From positions 1 through 64,000 of the forward strand of contig JANOQZ010000030.1 in NCBI GenBank assembly GCA_031415055.1: a stretch of DNA of 64,000 nt, written 5' to 3'. Source of the DNA: JANMOK01 sp031415055. Its GTDB lineage: Bacteria; Pseudomonadota; Alphaproteobacteria; Rhodobacterales; Rhodobacteraceae. Both the position numbers and the translations under genes were made by a program. Below the pieces are notes generated by a model. That model saw nothing but the letters and a program-made list of their open reading frames with translations. It searched no databases and was not told the DNA's origin. Each line of letters begins with the position of its first letter. Within the stretch, counting starts at the first letter, position 1. Shown one piece after another: positions 1 through 6,994 of the stretch.

Positions 1-23
1 TGACGTCGAGAAATCTGCACCAT
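1..23 (-). CDS. Start of an unidentified gene cut by the left edge
   Basis: An ATG on the minus strand at 23-21 is preceded by a near-perfect Shine-Dalgarno sequence (AAGGAGGA at 35-28) with four bases before the ATG. The first codons read MVQISRR and then leave the window. The product cannot be recognised from seven residues. The gene probably uses a promoter in the 24-364 gap, where a CtrA-like box sits at 275-290. Confidence 0.6.
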
Positions 24-364
24 TCGATCCTCCTTAAACTTTTCGCCAAATCTCCGTGCTGCACCCGCGAAATAGCCAACATACTGGTGCATTCGCTGTC
101 AGAAGTCGACTCCGAAGGGCCAGAAACGGCCAGTTTACCCCCCAAATCAGCCATAAAACCGCGATGGATTTGGATGAGAAAGCCTTGCTGCAGCGCACAA
201 TACGAGGGATTCCTTCCCGCAAACCCAGTCCCGCCCTGCTTTGACCCGCAACATCCCCGCAGCCGTGAAAACAAGTTAATTTCCGGTTAATTTTAAAATT
301 ATTATCAAATAATATCAATAACTTACACGATATGGCACGCGTGCGCGCAGTCGGAGAATCCCGC
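24..364. other. Intergenic region between the edge gene and cobT
   Basis: This 341-base gap holds no convincing gene; the open frames in it lack ribosome sites and recognisable products. The cobT-proximal part (about 270-330) is strikingly AT-rich and contains a TTAA-N7-TTAA box. The cobT-distal part is of ordinary composition and should carry the promoter and leader of the minus-strand gene at the edge. I see no clear terminator hairpin for cobT. Confidence 0.5.
275..290 (-). promoter_or_regulatory. CtrA-box-like site
   Basis: On the minus strand the sequence reads TTAACCGGAAATTAAC, which fits the CtrA consensus TTAA-N7-TTAA(C) exactly. CtrA is the master response regulator of many alphaproteobacteria and controls motility and gene-transfer-agent genes in Rhodobacterales. 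The site lies about 250 bases upstream of the minus-strand gene starting at 23. The match is seen; binding is inferred. Confidence 0.45.
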
Positions 365-2224
365 CTATCCCGCCCGTCGCATCCTCTGCATCCCCTTCGC
401 CGGTTTCGCTTCAAACAACGCCGCCAATTGCTCGGTCATCGCCCCGGCAAGCTGCTCGATATCGGTAATTGTAACGGCATTTCGATAATACCGCGTCACG
501 TCATGGCCAATTCCAATGGCGATCAGCTCGACCATTTTCATCTTTTCCACCATGGCAATCACATCTCGCAGGTGCTTTTCCAAGTAAGACGCCGGATTGA
601 CCGACAAAGTGCTGTCATCCACCGGTGCCCCATCGGATATCACCATTAATATCCGCCGCGCTTCCGGCCGCCGCGTCAGCCGCCGATGCGCCCATTCCAA
701 GGCCTCGCCATCGATGTTTTCCTTCAGCAGGCCTTCCTTCATCATCAGCCCCAGATTGGGCCGGGTCCGCCGCCAAGGCGCGTCGGCACCCTTATAAATA
801 ATGTGCCGCAAATCATTGAGCCGCCCGGGCAAAGCCGGCCTTCCCGCCGCCAACCAATCCTCCCGCGCCTGCCCGCCCTTCCAGGCCCTCGTGGTGAACC
901 CCAGAATCTCGCATTTCACTTGGCAGCGCTCCAGGGTCCGTGCCAGAATCTCGGCGCTGATCGCCGCAATCGAGATGGGGCGACCGCGCATGGACCCGGA
1001 GTTGTCCAACAGCAACGTCACAACCGTATCGCGGAATTCGGTGTCTTTTTCCTGCTTGAAACTCAAAGGCGTCGTTGGATTGGCAACAACTCTAGCCAAC
1101 CGCGCCGCATCGAGCATGCCCTCTTCCAAGTCGAACAGCCAAGACCGGTTCTGCTGCGCTTGCAGCCGCCGCTGCAACTTGTTGGCCAGCCTTGAAACCG
1201 CACCCTTCACCGGCTCCAACTGCTGGTCGAGATACGCCCGCAACCGCTCCAGTTCCAGCGGATCGGCCAGTTCTTCCGCCGGAATTTCCTGATCGTGCTT
1301 GGTGGAATAGACCGTGTAATTTGGGTCGGCGTCGGAATAAACTGCCGGTGGCGGCAAATCGGCGGGCGGATCACCTTCCTCAGCATTGGCATCTTCCGAC
1401 CGCTCCAGATCGTCGCTGTCCTCGACCGTTGCCAGCGTTTCACTATCGTCCTTTTCCTGCGACTCGTCGTCGGGAGCCGTCTCAAACTCGTCGGACTGGT
1501 CGTCGTCGCCCTCACCACTCTCGCCCTCATTCTCGTCCTGCGAATCCTCACCCGCATTATCCTCGTCTTCGGCATCGTCAGGGTCGTCGCCCAACTGGTC
1601 GCCGTAGCCCAGATCGTCGATCACCTGGCGAGTCAGTCGGGCAAAGGCTTGCTGGTCATCGAGCAAAGTATTCACATCGTGAAACGTCTCACCCGCCTGG
1701 CCCTCAAGGAAATCTTTCCACAGGCCCAGCACGTTGTCCGCGCCTTTGGGCAAGTCGCGGTTGGTGGCAAGTTGGCGCACCAGATAGCCCGCCGCCGCGG
1801 CCAACGGAGCTTCGGATTTTGAAATCACCTGATCCCAACCCATCCGCCGCGCCTCATCGGCAATTCGCGCGTCGATATTGCGCGCTGTGCCCGGCATGGC
1901 CCGCGCCCCCATCGCCTCACACCGCGCGGTTTCCATCGCCTCGTAAACCGCCACCGCCACCTCGCCCGCTGGGGCGTATTTGCGATGTGTGGCTTCGTTG
2001 TGAAAGCGCAGCTTCAAGGCAAACGCATCCGCCGTGCCCCGCGCCAGCAACACCTCATCCGCCGTCATGCGGCGCGAAACTTGCGGCAACCGCGCCGCAT
2101 CCGCCGTCAATCCGGCCGGATCGACCGAGTAACTCACCGTCAAATCCGGCGCATCCGCCATCGCCCGCATCGCCTCGGACAGGGCTTTCTTGAACGGATC
2201 GGCGGGGTTGTCGGATTGGGTCAT
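365..2224 (-). CDS. cobT: Aerobic cobaltochelatase subunit CobT
   Basis: This is the 619-residue CobT subunit of the ATP-dependent cobaltochelatase CobNST, which inserts cobalt into hydrogenobyrinate a,c-diamide in aerobic cobalamin synthesis. The N-terminal CobT domain is followed by a very acidic, low-complexity linker (about residues 213-290) and a C-terminal von Willebrand A domain. The MIDAS motif DNSGSMRG is at about 407-414. The length matches the family. CobT works with the AAA+ subunit CobS, whose gene is usually adjacent; here the two are separated by about 2.2 kb of repeats and two unrelated genes. The acidic linker produces long spurious antisense frames. cobN is not in this window. 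Confidence 0.96.
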   Translation of the reverse strand: MTQSDNPADPFKKALSEAMRAMADAPDLTVSYSVDPAGLTADAARLPQVSRRMTADEVLLARGTADAFALKLRFHNEATHRKYAPAGEVAVAVYEAMETARCEAMGARAMPGTARNIDARIADEARRMGWDQVISKSEAPLAAAAGYLVRQLATNRDLPKGADNVLGLWKDFLEGQAGETFHDVNTLLDDQQAFARLTRQVIDDLGYGDQLGDDPDDAEDEDNAGEDSQDENEGESGEGDDDQSDEFETAPDDESQEKDDSETLATVEDSDDLERSEDANAEEGDPPADLPPPAVYSDADPNYTVYSTKHDQEIPAEELADPLELERLRAYLDQQLEPVKGAVSRLANKLQRRLQAQQNRSWLFDLEEGMLDAARLARVVANPTTPLSFKQEKDTEFRDTVVTLLLDNSGSMRGRPISIAAISAEILARTLERCQVKCEILGFTTRAWKGGQAREDWLAAGRPALPGRLNDLRHIIYKGADAPWRRTRPNLGLMMKEGLLKENIDGEALEWAHRRLTRRPEARRILMVISDGAPVDDSTLSVNPASYLEKHLRDVIAMVEKMKMVELIAIGIGHDVTRYYRNAVTITDIEQLAGAMTEQLAALFEAKPAKGMQRMRRAG

Positions 2225-2602
2225 GGCTTGGTTATGCCAGAGTGTTTGGGGATGGGGAAGTTCCTACGACGTCATTGCGAACGAAGTGAAGCAACCCAGA
2301 CGTTAGGCAAAACCCCGTTGAAGTAAAACGCAATCCAAGACCGACAAAGGCGCGACGGTGCGCAGCACCGGCAAGAATGTCCAGTGGACATTCGTGAGCG
2401 CCGTGCGCGGGACATTTTCCAAACCGGTGGACTTGATGTGACTTAGCGCAAGGCCAGCGCCTGACCGCCGGTGGGTGCGAAGCGCCCGCCGAAGGGGCGG
2501 TCGGGCGCTGGCCGACCGGCGGGGCCGCTCGTCCGGTATTCTTGGCCGCGTTGTGGCCGCGAATTGCCACGGGTCAATTCGCGGGGGTGGAGGGGTTTGG
2601 TC

Positions 2603-2692
2603 GTCATTGCGACTGCGAGGCAAAGCCGAAGCAGGAAGCAACCCAGAAACACCGCAACTGGGTTGCCGCGTCGCTGCGCTCCTCGCAATGAC
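2603..2692. repeat. REP-like palindromic element
   Basis: The element begins with GTCATTGCGA (2603-2612) and ends with its exact reverse complement TCGCAATGAC (2683-2692). Inside, GCAACCCAG and CTGGGTTGC form a second inverted pair. This is the structure of bacterial dispersed palindromic repeats (REP or small MITE type). A partial copy of the left arm is at 2271-2300. Confidence 0.65.
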
Positions 2693-2702
2693 AAAATGTA
2701 CG

Positions 2703-2762
2703 GTGGGATTCATCCCACCAATTCCGCATTTGTGTGAGTGCAAATGGTGAGATGAATCCCAC
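2703..2762. repeat. 60-base hairpin, repeat or terminator
   Basis: GTGGGATTCATC at 2703-2714 pairs perfectly with GATGAATCCCAC at 2751-2762. An inner CATTTG/CAAATG pair caps the stem. It lies 10 bases beyond the stop codon of the minus-strand gene ending at 2773, so it may act as that gene's terminator. It lacks a long T run and equally resembles a dispersed repeat. Confidence 0.55.
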
Positions 2763-2772
2763 TTTACGCCTG

Positions 2773-3720
2773 CTAACTTGGCGTTGAATGAATTGACTCG
2801 AGAATGCGCTTTTCACGAATTTCACGGCCATTCCTAGTTGTCTTGACATGCCTGATTTTCGCTACGACCTGTTTTAGCAGTAGTTGTTCAATAAATGTTT
2901 GATCTTTGAGGTACTTTTCTAGCAATTCTTCCGAAACATTTCCACGGATCAGTTCGGTATTTTCTCCATCTGGTCGAAGTTCGAACTGATGGGCTTCCGG
3001 CAGAATTCCTAAAAGAACACCCTTTATGTCGACCGATTCCTCTATGGAACTGACTTCGCTAAGTCTCTTGGACAGTTCTCCTGCTTGTTCCCAAGATAAA
3101 TTCAAGAGATGCTGATCACCCACGATCCGTGCACTGGCACCGGCAGTATGCAGCAGTTTTGCAAAACCAAGCATGGCCTCCACAAGCCTCGGCTGGGCAT
3201 CTTCTATCGCCTTGTCGAATTCTCCCTCACTGGACCCACTCAAAGTATTGAGCAATTCTGTGGTCCCTTCGACCGCCTCCTTCAAAACGGTGGGAAGCAA
3301 TTCAGACTGGTCAACTGGAATCTCTTCCAAGATGAATCCAACAGACCCTCGGGCTAGGTCCCGAATAAATAGCTGAGCCCGTTCCGACCCAGGTAGCGGA
3401 CCACGTTTTGACAATTCCTTACTATTCCTTGACGCTAGGGCGATGGATACAATTTTTTGGTAACTGTCGAGTGCCCCAGCTGCAAAATCGAGCCTAATGT
3501 CACTTTGGCCGATCACTGGATTTCCGTTAAATATCAATGCAACATTGGCAAAATTAGATGATGAGGAATTGATTTCCTTCACTCGTTGATCAATTTCGTC
3601 CAGCTTGTTTTTCCACATAAGTTTTGCCGTGCCCCATGGACTTTCGTCGGCAACTTCAAGCTGCCGTAAAACGAAGTGGCGCTCAGACTCCATTGCTTCA
3701 AGTGAAAGGAGCGTCGGCAT
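2773..3720 (-). CDS. Unknown protein coupled to a nucleotidyltransferase-like gene
   Basis: I do not recognise this 315-residue protein with certainty. Residues 1-50 look helical and possibly coiled-coil. A middle domain contains ALIFNGNPVIG, then a stretch ending SVGFILEEI. The C-terminus is basic and charged. There is no signal peptide or membrane segment. Its ATG overlaps the stop of the upstream gene by one base (TAATG), so the two are almost certainly translated together. GC is low (a hand-counted 60-base line at 3541-3600 is 35% GC), unlike cobS and cobT, which suggests acquisition. It may be the partner in a toxin-antitoxin or defence-type pair; that is inference. Confidence 0.7.
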   Translation of the reverse strand: MPTLLSLEAMESERHFVLRQLEVADESPWGTAKLMWKNKLDEIDQRVKEINSSSSNFANVALIFNGNPVIGQSDIRLDFAAGALDSYQKIVSIALASRNSKELSKRGPLPGSERAQLFIRDLARGSVGFILEEIPVDQSELLPTVLKEAVEGTTELLNTLSGSSEGEFDKAIEDAQPRLVEAMLGFAKLLHTAGASARIVGDQHLLNLSWEQAGELSKRLSEVSSIEESVDIKGVLLGILPEAHQFELRPDGENTELIRGNVSEELLEKYLKDQTFIEQLLLKQVVAKIRHVKTTRNGREIREKRILESIHSTPS

Positions 3721-4295
3721 TATGCACTCCCCAAGGTTGCAAGGGCGGCTTTGTCACCTGCAACGTCCAACGGCACGATGGTAAAGCCCTTCCAAGCGAA
3801 GGTGCCACGCTGGTGTGCAAAGAGCCCGTACCAGTAGATAACATCTTTGACCAACATTGAAAGAGACATCTCCTGCGTCAGAATTGCGTATGTGTCGAGC
3901 GCGAGCCTCAATTTGTTTCTTTCGCGGTCAATTACCTCCTGTTTCCAGAAGGCAATGCCGCTCGTTTGCCAAGCCACCGGATCCGAAAGGTATTTCTGTG
4001 GCGCTGACAATAAGCTGAAAACATCGATATCGTTCGGTGGCCTACCTTGAATTCGTTCGATCTCTTCCACAAAGCTGCCATCGATAAATTGCAACCCTTC
4101 AGTATAGCCGTCACCGCCCAAAATTCGCCTATAATCAATCAAATTTCTAAGAAGTTGCTGCCGTTCAGATGTTGTACCAAAACGTACGACAAGTTCCTCG
4201 ATTGACACGAAGTAAGGTGAGCGGTCCGCGGTCGTCGCGTCGGTTCCTATGAAGGGCGGAAGCAGGCCATTTGAATCGAATGGTGGTATGTTCAA
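3720..4295 (-). CDS. DUF6932-like putative nucleotidyltransferase
   Basis: This 191-residue protein begins NIPPFDSNGLLPP and carries D72-G73-S74-F75 followed by N88-D89-I90-D91. That is the GS...DxD arrangement of the nucleotidyltransferase superfamily, and the N-terminus resembles the DUF6932 family as I remember it. The second half is helical. The start is a TTG at 4295 with GGGGAA five bases upstream; it sits at the conserved N-terminus, so the choice is reasonable. The gene is coupled to the following unknown gene by a one-base overlap, and a CtrA-like box lies 66 bases upstream. Minimal nucleotidyltransferases often act in two-gene toxin-antitoxin systems, but the partner here is not a recognisable HEPN protein. 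Confidence 0.7.
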   Translation of the reverse strand: MNIPPFDSNGLLPPFIGTDATTADRSPYFVSIEELVVRFGTTSERQQLLRNLIDYRRILGGDGYTEGLQFIDGSFVEEIERIQGRPPNDIDVFSLLSAPQKYLSDPVAWQTSGIAFWKQEVIDRERNKLRLALDTYAILTQEMSLSMLVKDVIYWYGLFAHQRGTFAWKGFTIVPLDVAGDKAALATLGSA

Positions 4296-4360
4296 GGAAA
4301 TTCCCCATCGGCGCAGCCTGCATTTTCAAATTGAAACGTGAATATTTCGCAAATTTGTTC

Positions 4361-4375
4361 TTAACGCCAACTTAA
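4361..4375. promoter_or_regulatory. CtrA-box-like site upstream of the nucleotidyltransferase-like gene
   Basis: TTAACGCCAACTTAA matches TTAA-N7-TTAA exactly and lies in the AT-rich gap between cobS and the TTG start at 4295. It could place the two inserted genes under cell-cycle or gene-transfer-agent control by CtrA. The match is seen; function is inferred. Confidence 0.4.
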
Positions 4376-4464
4376 TACACAATGGATCAAACAAATCCAA
4401 TATTGGGATTAATTGATCTTTTCGATCCCGCATTCGTACGAGCCTGTGTCCTTTTTGACGCCCC

Positions 4465-5448
4465 TCACCCCAAACTCAAACTCACCGCGCTCTCCGGCAG
4501 TTCCTCATCAAAACACCGCTGGTAGAATTCCGCCACCGTCTGCCGCTCCAGCTCGTCGCACTTGTTCAAAAACGTCAGCCTAAAAGCAAACCCTACATCG
4601 TTGAAAATCTCGGCGTTCTGCGCCCAGGTGATCACTGTCCTCGGCGACATCACCGTCGAAATATCACCGTTCATGAAACCCGACCGCGACAGGTCGGCGA
4701 CCGAGACCATCTGGCTGATGGTCTTGCGGCCCTTGTCGGTGTTGTAATGCGGCGCTTTGGCCAGCACGATGGCGGCTTCGGCGTCGTGGGTCAGGTAGTT
4801 CAGGGTGGCGACGATGCTCCAGCGGTCCATCTGGCCCTGGTTGATCTGCTGGGTGCCATGATACAACCCCGTCGTATCGCCTAACCCGACCGTGTTTGCT
4901 GTCGCAAAAATGCGGAACGACGGGTGCGGGGTGATGATCTCGTTCTGGTCCAGCAGCGTCAGCTTGCCGTCGGTTTCCAGCACCCTTTGGATGACAAACA
5001 TCACATCCGGGCGGCCGGCGTCGTATTCGTCAAAGACGATGGCGCAGGGGTTGCGCAGCGCCCAGGGCAGGATGCCTTCCTGAAACTCGGTGACTTGTTT
5101 GCCCTCGCGCAGCTTGATCGCGTCTTTGCCGATCAGGTCGATCCTTGAGATATGCGAATCCAGATTCACCCGGACGCAGGGCCAGTTCAGCCGCGCCGCC
5201 ACCTGCTCGATATGGGTCGATTTGCCGGTGCCGTGATAGCCCTGGATCATCACCCTGCGGTTGTTGCGAAAGCCGGCGATGATGGCCAGCGTGGTTTGCG
5301 GATCGAACTTGTAAGTGGTGTCGATGATCGGCACCCGGTCGGTTTTGTCGGCAAAACCCTTGACGGTCATGTTGGAATCAATGCCAAACAGCTCGCGCAC
5401 GCTCAGCTCTTCGGTCGGTCTTGCCGGGGTTTTTTCGCCGTTCGCCAT
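4465..5448 (-). CDS. cobS: Aerobic cobaltochelatase subunit CobS
   Basis: This 327-residue AAA+ ATPase drives the CobN-CobS-CobT chelatase in aerobic vitamin B12 synthesis. The Walker A motif GYHGTGKST is at residues 70-78 and Walker B IVFDEYD at about 137-143. An N-terminal CobS segment (TEELSVRELFGID) is typical. The length matches the family. The gene lies 64 bases downstream of the J-domain gene in the same direction, as in many Rhodobacterales. Its normal follower cobT is displaced by the insert at 2225-4400. Confidence 0.97.
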   Translation of the reverse strand: MANGEKTPARPTEELSVRELFGIDSNMTVKGFADKTDRVPIIDTTYKFDPQTTLAIIAGFRNNRRVMIQGYHGTGKSTHIEQVAARLNWPCVRVNLDSHISRIDLIGKDAIKLREGKQVTEFQEGILPWALRNPCAIVFDEYDAGRPDVMFVIQRVLETDGKLTLLDQNEIITPHPSFRIFATANTVGLGDTTGLYHGTQQINQGQMDRWSIVATLNYLTHDAEAAIVLAKAPHYNTDKGRKTISQMVSVADLSRSGFMNGDISTVMSPRTVITWAQNAEIFNDVGFAFRLTFLNKCDELERQTVAEFYQRCFDEELPESAVSLSLG

Positions 5449-5512
5449 GCGTTTGGTCCTTCAATCTGCCGGATTTGGTAGTGGCGGAAAACGCCCGCGG
5501 CTGCAAGACCCG

Positions 5513-6178
5513 CTACATCTTGAAACTGTGGCTGTCCTTGATCTGCTCCCAAGCCCAGACCACTTCGGTCAGCCGGTCCTCGTCGTCGCGCCTACCGCCA
5601 TTCATGTCGGGGTGAAGATCCTTGACCAAAGCTTTGTAAAGCTTGCGGATTTCGGTCTTGGTCTGGGTATCTTTGGCGTCCAGAATGTCCAGCGCCTTGC
5701 GCTCGGTCGGCGGCAGGCGGCGGGTCTGCTCTTGATTGCGTCGTTGGTCAACCTTGGCCGGGTTCATCGTCGCCTTGTCGCCCAGCAAATCGGCCGGATC
5801 ATCAAAGCCAAAACGTTGCCAAGCACGCCCTTCGGTGTGGTTTGACGGGGCTTTGTCCCCCGTTGGCCCAAACGGCTGCGTTGGCCTGCCCCAAACGCGA
5901 TCCGCCGCGAATTGCTTGTCCATTTCGGCCTCGGAATGGTTCTCGAAAAAGTTCCATTTCTGGTTATAGGCGCGGATGTGGTCGAGGCAGAACCAGATGA
6001 AATTGTCCAATGTATCGGGCGATTTCGGGGCGCGATACTTGCCGGGTTTGATGCAACCCGGATGCTCGCACGCCCGCGACGAAGATTCGACCGCCCCCGA
6101 CAGGCCGCGCGCCCTGGCACGGCGTTTTTTGTCGGCGGAAACCGATATATCAAATTCAAGGGGTGAACGACGGTTCAT
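5513..6178 (-). CDS. J-domain (DnaJ-like) protein
   Basis: The C-terminal ~60 residues form a J domain with the essential HPD tripeptide (VKDLHPD) that stimulates Hsp70 ATPase. The N-terminal half has a Cys/His-containing stretch (CEHPGC...FCLDH) that might bind metal. I chose the ATG at 6178 (MNRRSPLEFD, 221 residues) because the frame upstream is not conserved-looking and runs into the divergent bolA promoter. It lacks the G/F and zinc-finger regions of true DnaJ, so it is a J-domain co-chaperone of unknown client. Its place beside cobS and bolA is a common Rhodobacterales arrangement. Confidence 0.85.
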   Translation of the reverse strand: MNRRSPLEFDISVSADKKRRARARGLSGAVESSSRACEHPGCIKPGKYRAPKSPDTLDNFIWFCLDHIRAYNQKWNFFENHSEAEMDKQFAADRVWGRPTQPFGPTGDKAPSNHTEGRAWQRFGFDDPADLLGDKATMNPAKVDQRRNQEQTRRLPPTERKALDILDAKDTQTKTEIRKLYKALVKDLHPDMNGGRRDDEDRLTEVVWAWEQIKDSHSFKM

Positions 6179-6261
6179 ACAGGCTCCGGCAAAAGGCTTT
6201 TCGAGTCGAGGGCAACAGTCTAGTGTTTCTTGGCGCTTCGCCAAGGGGAGATTGTTGGGAA

Positions 6262-6513
6262 ATGACTTACGCCGAGCGTATTCGCACCAAGCTTGAAGCG
6301 GCTTTCGCCCCGGAATCCCTCAAAGTCATCGACGAAAGTGCCGATCATGCCGGGCATAGCGGGGCGCGTCCGGGCGGCGAAACGCATTTTCGCGTCGAAA
6401 TGAAAGCCGCGTCTCTGGCCGGTCAAACCCGCGTCTCTCAGCAGCGGGCCGTCTATGCGGTTCTGAAAGACGAAATGGCCGAACGCGTGCACGCGCTGGC
6501 GTTGAAGCTTTAA
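6262..6513 (+). CDS. bolA: BolA family protein
   Basis: This 83-residue protein begins MTYAERIRTKLE and has the BolA/IbaG fold signature around HAGHSGARPGGETHF, including the conserved histidines that bind a [2Fe-2S] cluster with monothiol glutaredoxin. BolA proteins act in iron-sulfur trafficking and stress morphology. The ATG at 6262 has AGGGGAG 12 bases upstream and matches the family N-terminus. It is divergent from the J-domain gene, and its stop overlaps the end of the convergent downstream gene by four bases. Confidence 0.93.
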   Translation: MTYAERIRTKLEAAFAPESLKVIDESADHAGHSGARPGGETHFRVEMKAASLAGQTRVSQQRAVYAVLKDEMAERVHALALKL

Positions 6514-6923
6514 CCCCGCGACGCTGGCCCCAATTCCGGCGCTGCGTTTTCCGCCCCCAAGGTCAGAACCGGTTCGTGGTGTGGTTTTGGCGCAGTAAAC
6601 ACCGGCTCCGCCCGCTGCGAGGCGTCGGGCCGCACCGGTTCGGTCAGGCGCATCGCCGTCATCGCCGGGGCTTGGCTGGCGGGCACGCCAATTTCCCGTC
6701 GAAACACCAGCACGCTCTGGTAAACTTCAACCGCCGCCTTCAGCAGTCCGGGTTTTTCGTCCGACGGCAGCGATTCCGCCCTTTGATATTCCCAGCCATC
6801 CTTGGCCTGCGCGTTCATCAATTCGCTCAACGCATTGGCAAACTTGTCGCGGTTGGTTTTGGCACCTTTTGCCTTCACGCCGCGACGCGGCGAGGCGATG
6901 ACCTTGTATTCATAGCGTTGCAT
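6510..6923 (-). CDS. DUF4177-like protein
   Basis: This is a 137-residue cytoplasmic protein. Residues 1-75 (MQRYEYKVIASPRRG ... AKDGWEYQRAESLP ... SVLVFRRE) have the 'YEYKV ... GWE ... VFRR' pattern of DUF4177 and related small beta proteins. The C-terminal ~60 residues are proline- and alanine-rich and probably disordered. Function is unknown. It converges on bolA with a four-base overlap of the 3' ends. Confidence 0.75.
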   Translation of the reverse strand: MQRYEYKVIASPRRGVKAKGAKTNRDKFANALSELMNAQAKDGWEYQRAESLPSDEKPGLLKAAVEVYQSVLVFRREIGVPASQAPAMTAMRLTEPVRPDASQRAEPVFTAPKPHHEPVLTLGAENAAPELGPASRG

Positions 6924-6994
6924 TCAAGAATTCCCTAACCCGAACCGCCCCGCCTCATGCCTTAGCACAAATGCTTTGCCAAGCCAATTCAGCC

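Larger units (their letters stand above)
2225..2772. repeat. Repeat-rich intergenic spacer with REP-like palindromes
   Basis: This spacer of about 550 bases upstream of cobT has no credible gene but many inverted repeats. GTCATTGCGA at 2271-2280 starts a short copy of a unit (GTCATTGCGA...GCAACCCAG). The same unit recurs in palindromic form at 2603-2692. An AATGTCC-AGT-GGACATT palindrome lies at 2376-2392, and a long hairpin at 2703-2762. Short open frames across it are characteristic translations of such dispersed repeats, not genes. The spacer probably accumulated with the insertion that separates cobS from cobT. Confidence 0.65.

Noticed and set aside
1192..2193. Proline/arginine-rich plus-strand frame opposite cobT
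   Set aside because: Produced by the acidic low-complexity linker of CobT read on the other strand.
2303..2743. Short frames in the repeat spacer that read FVIARSAATRQPS-like peptides
   Set aside because: These are the usual translations of dispersed palindromic repeats, not proteins.
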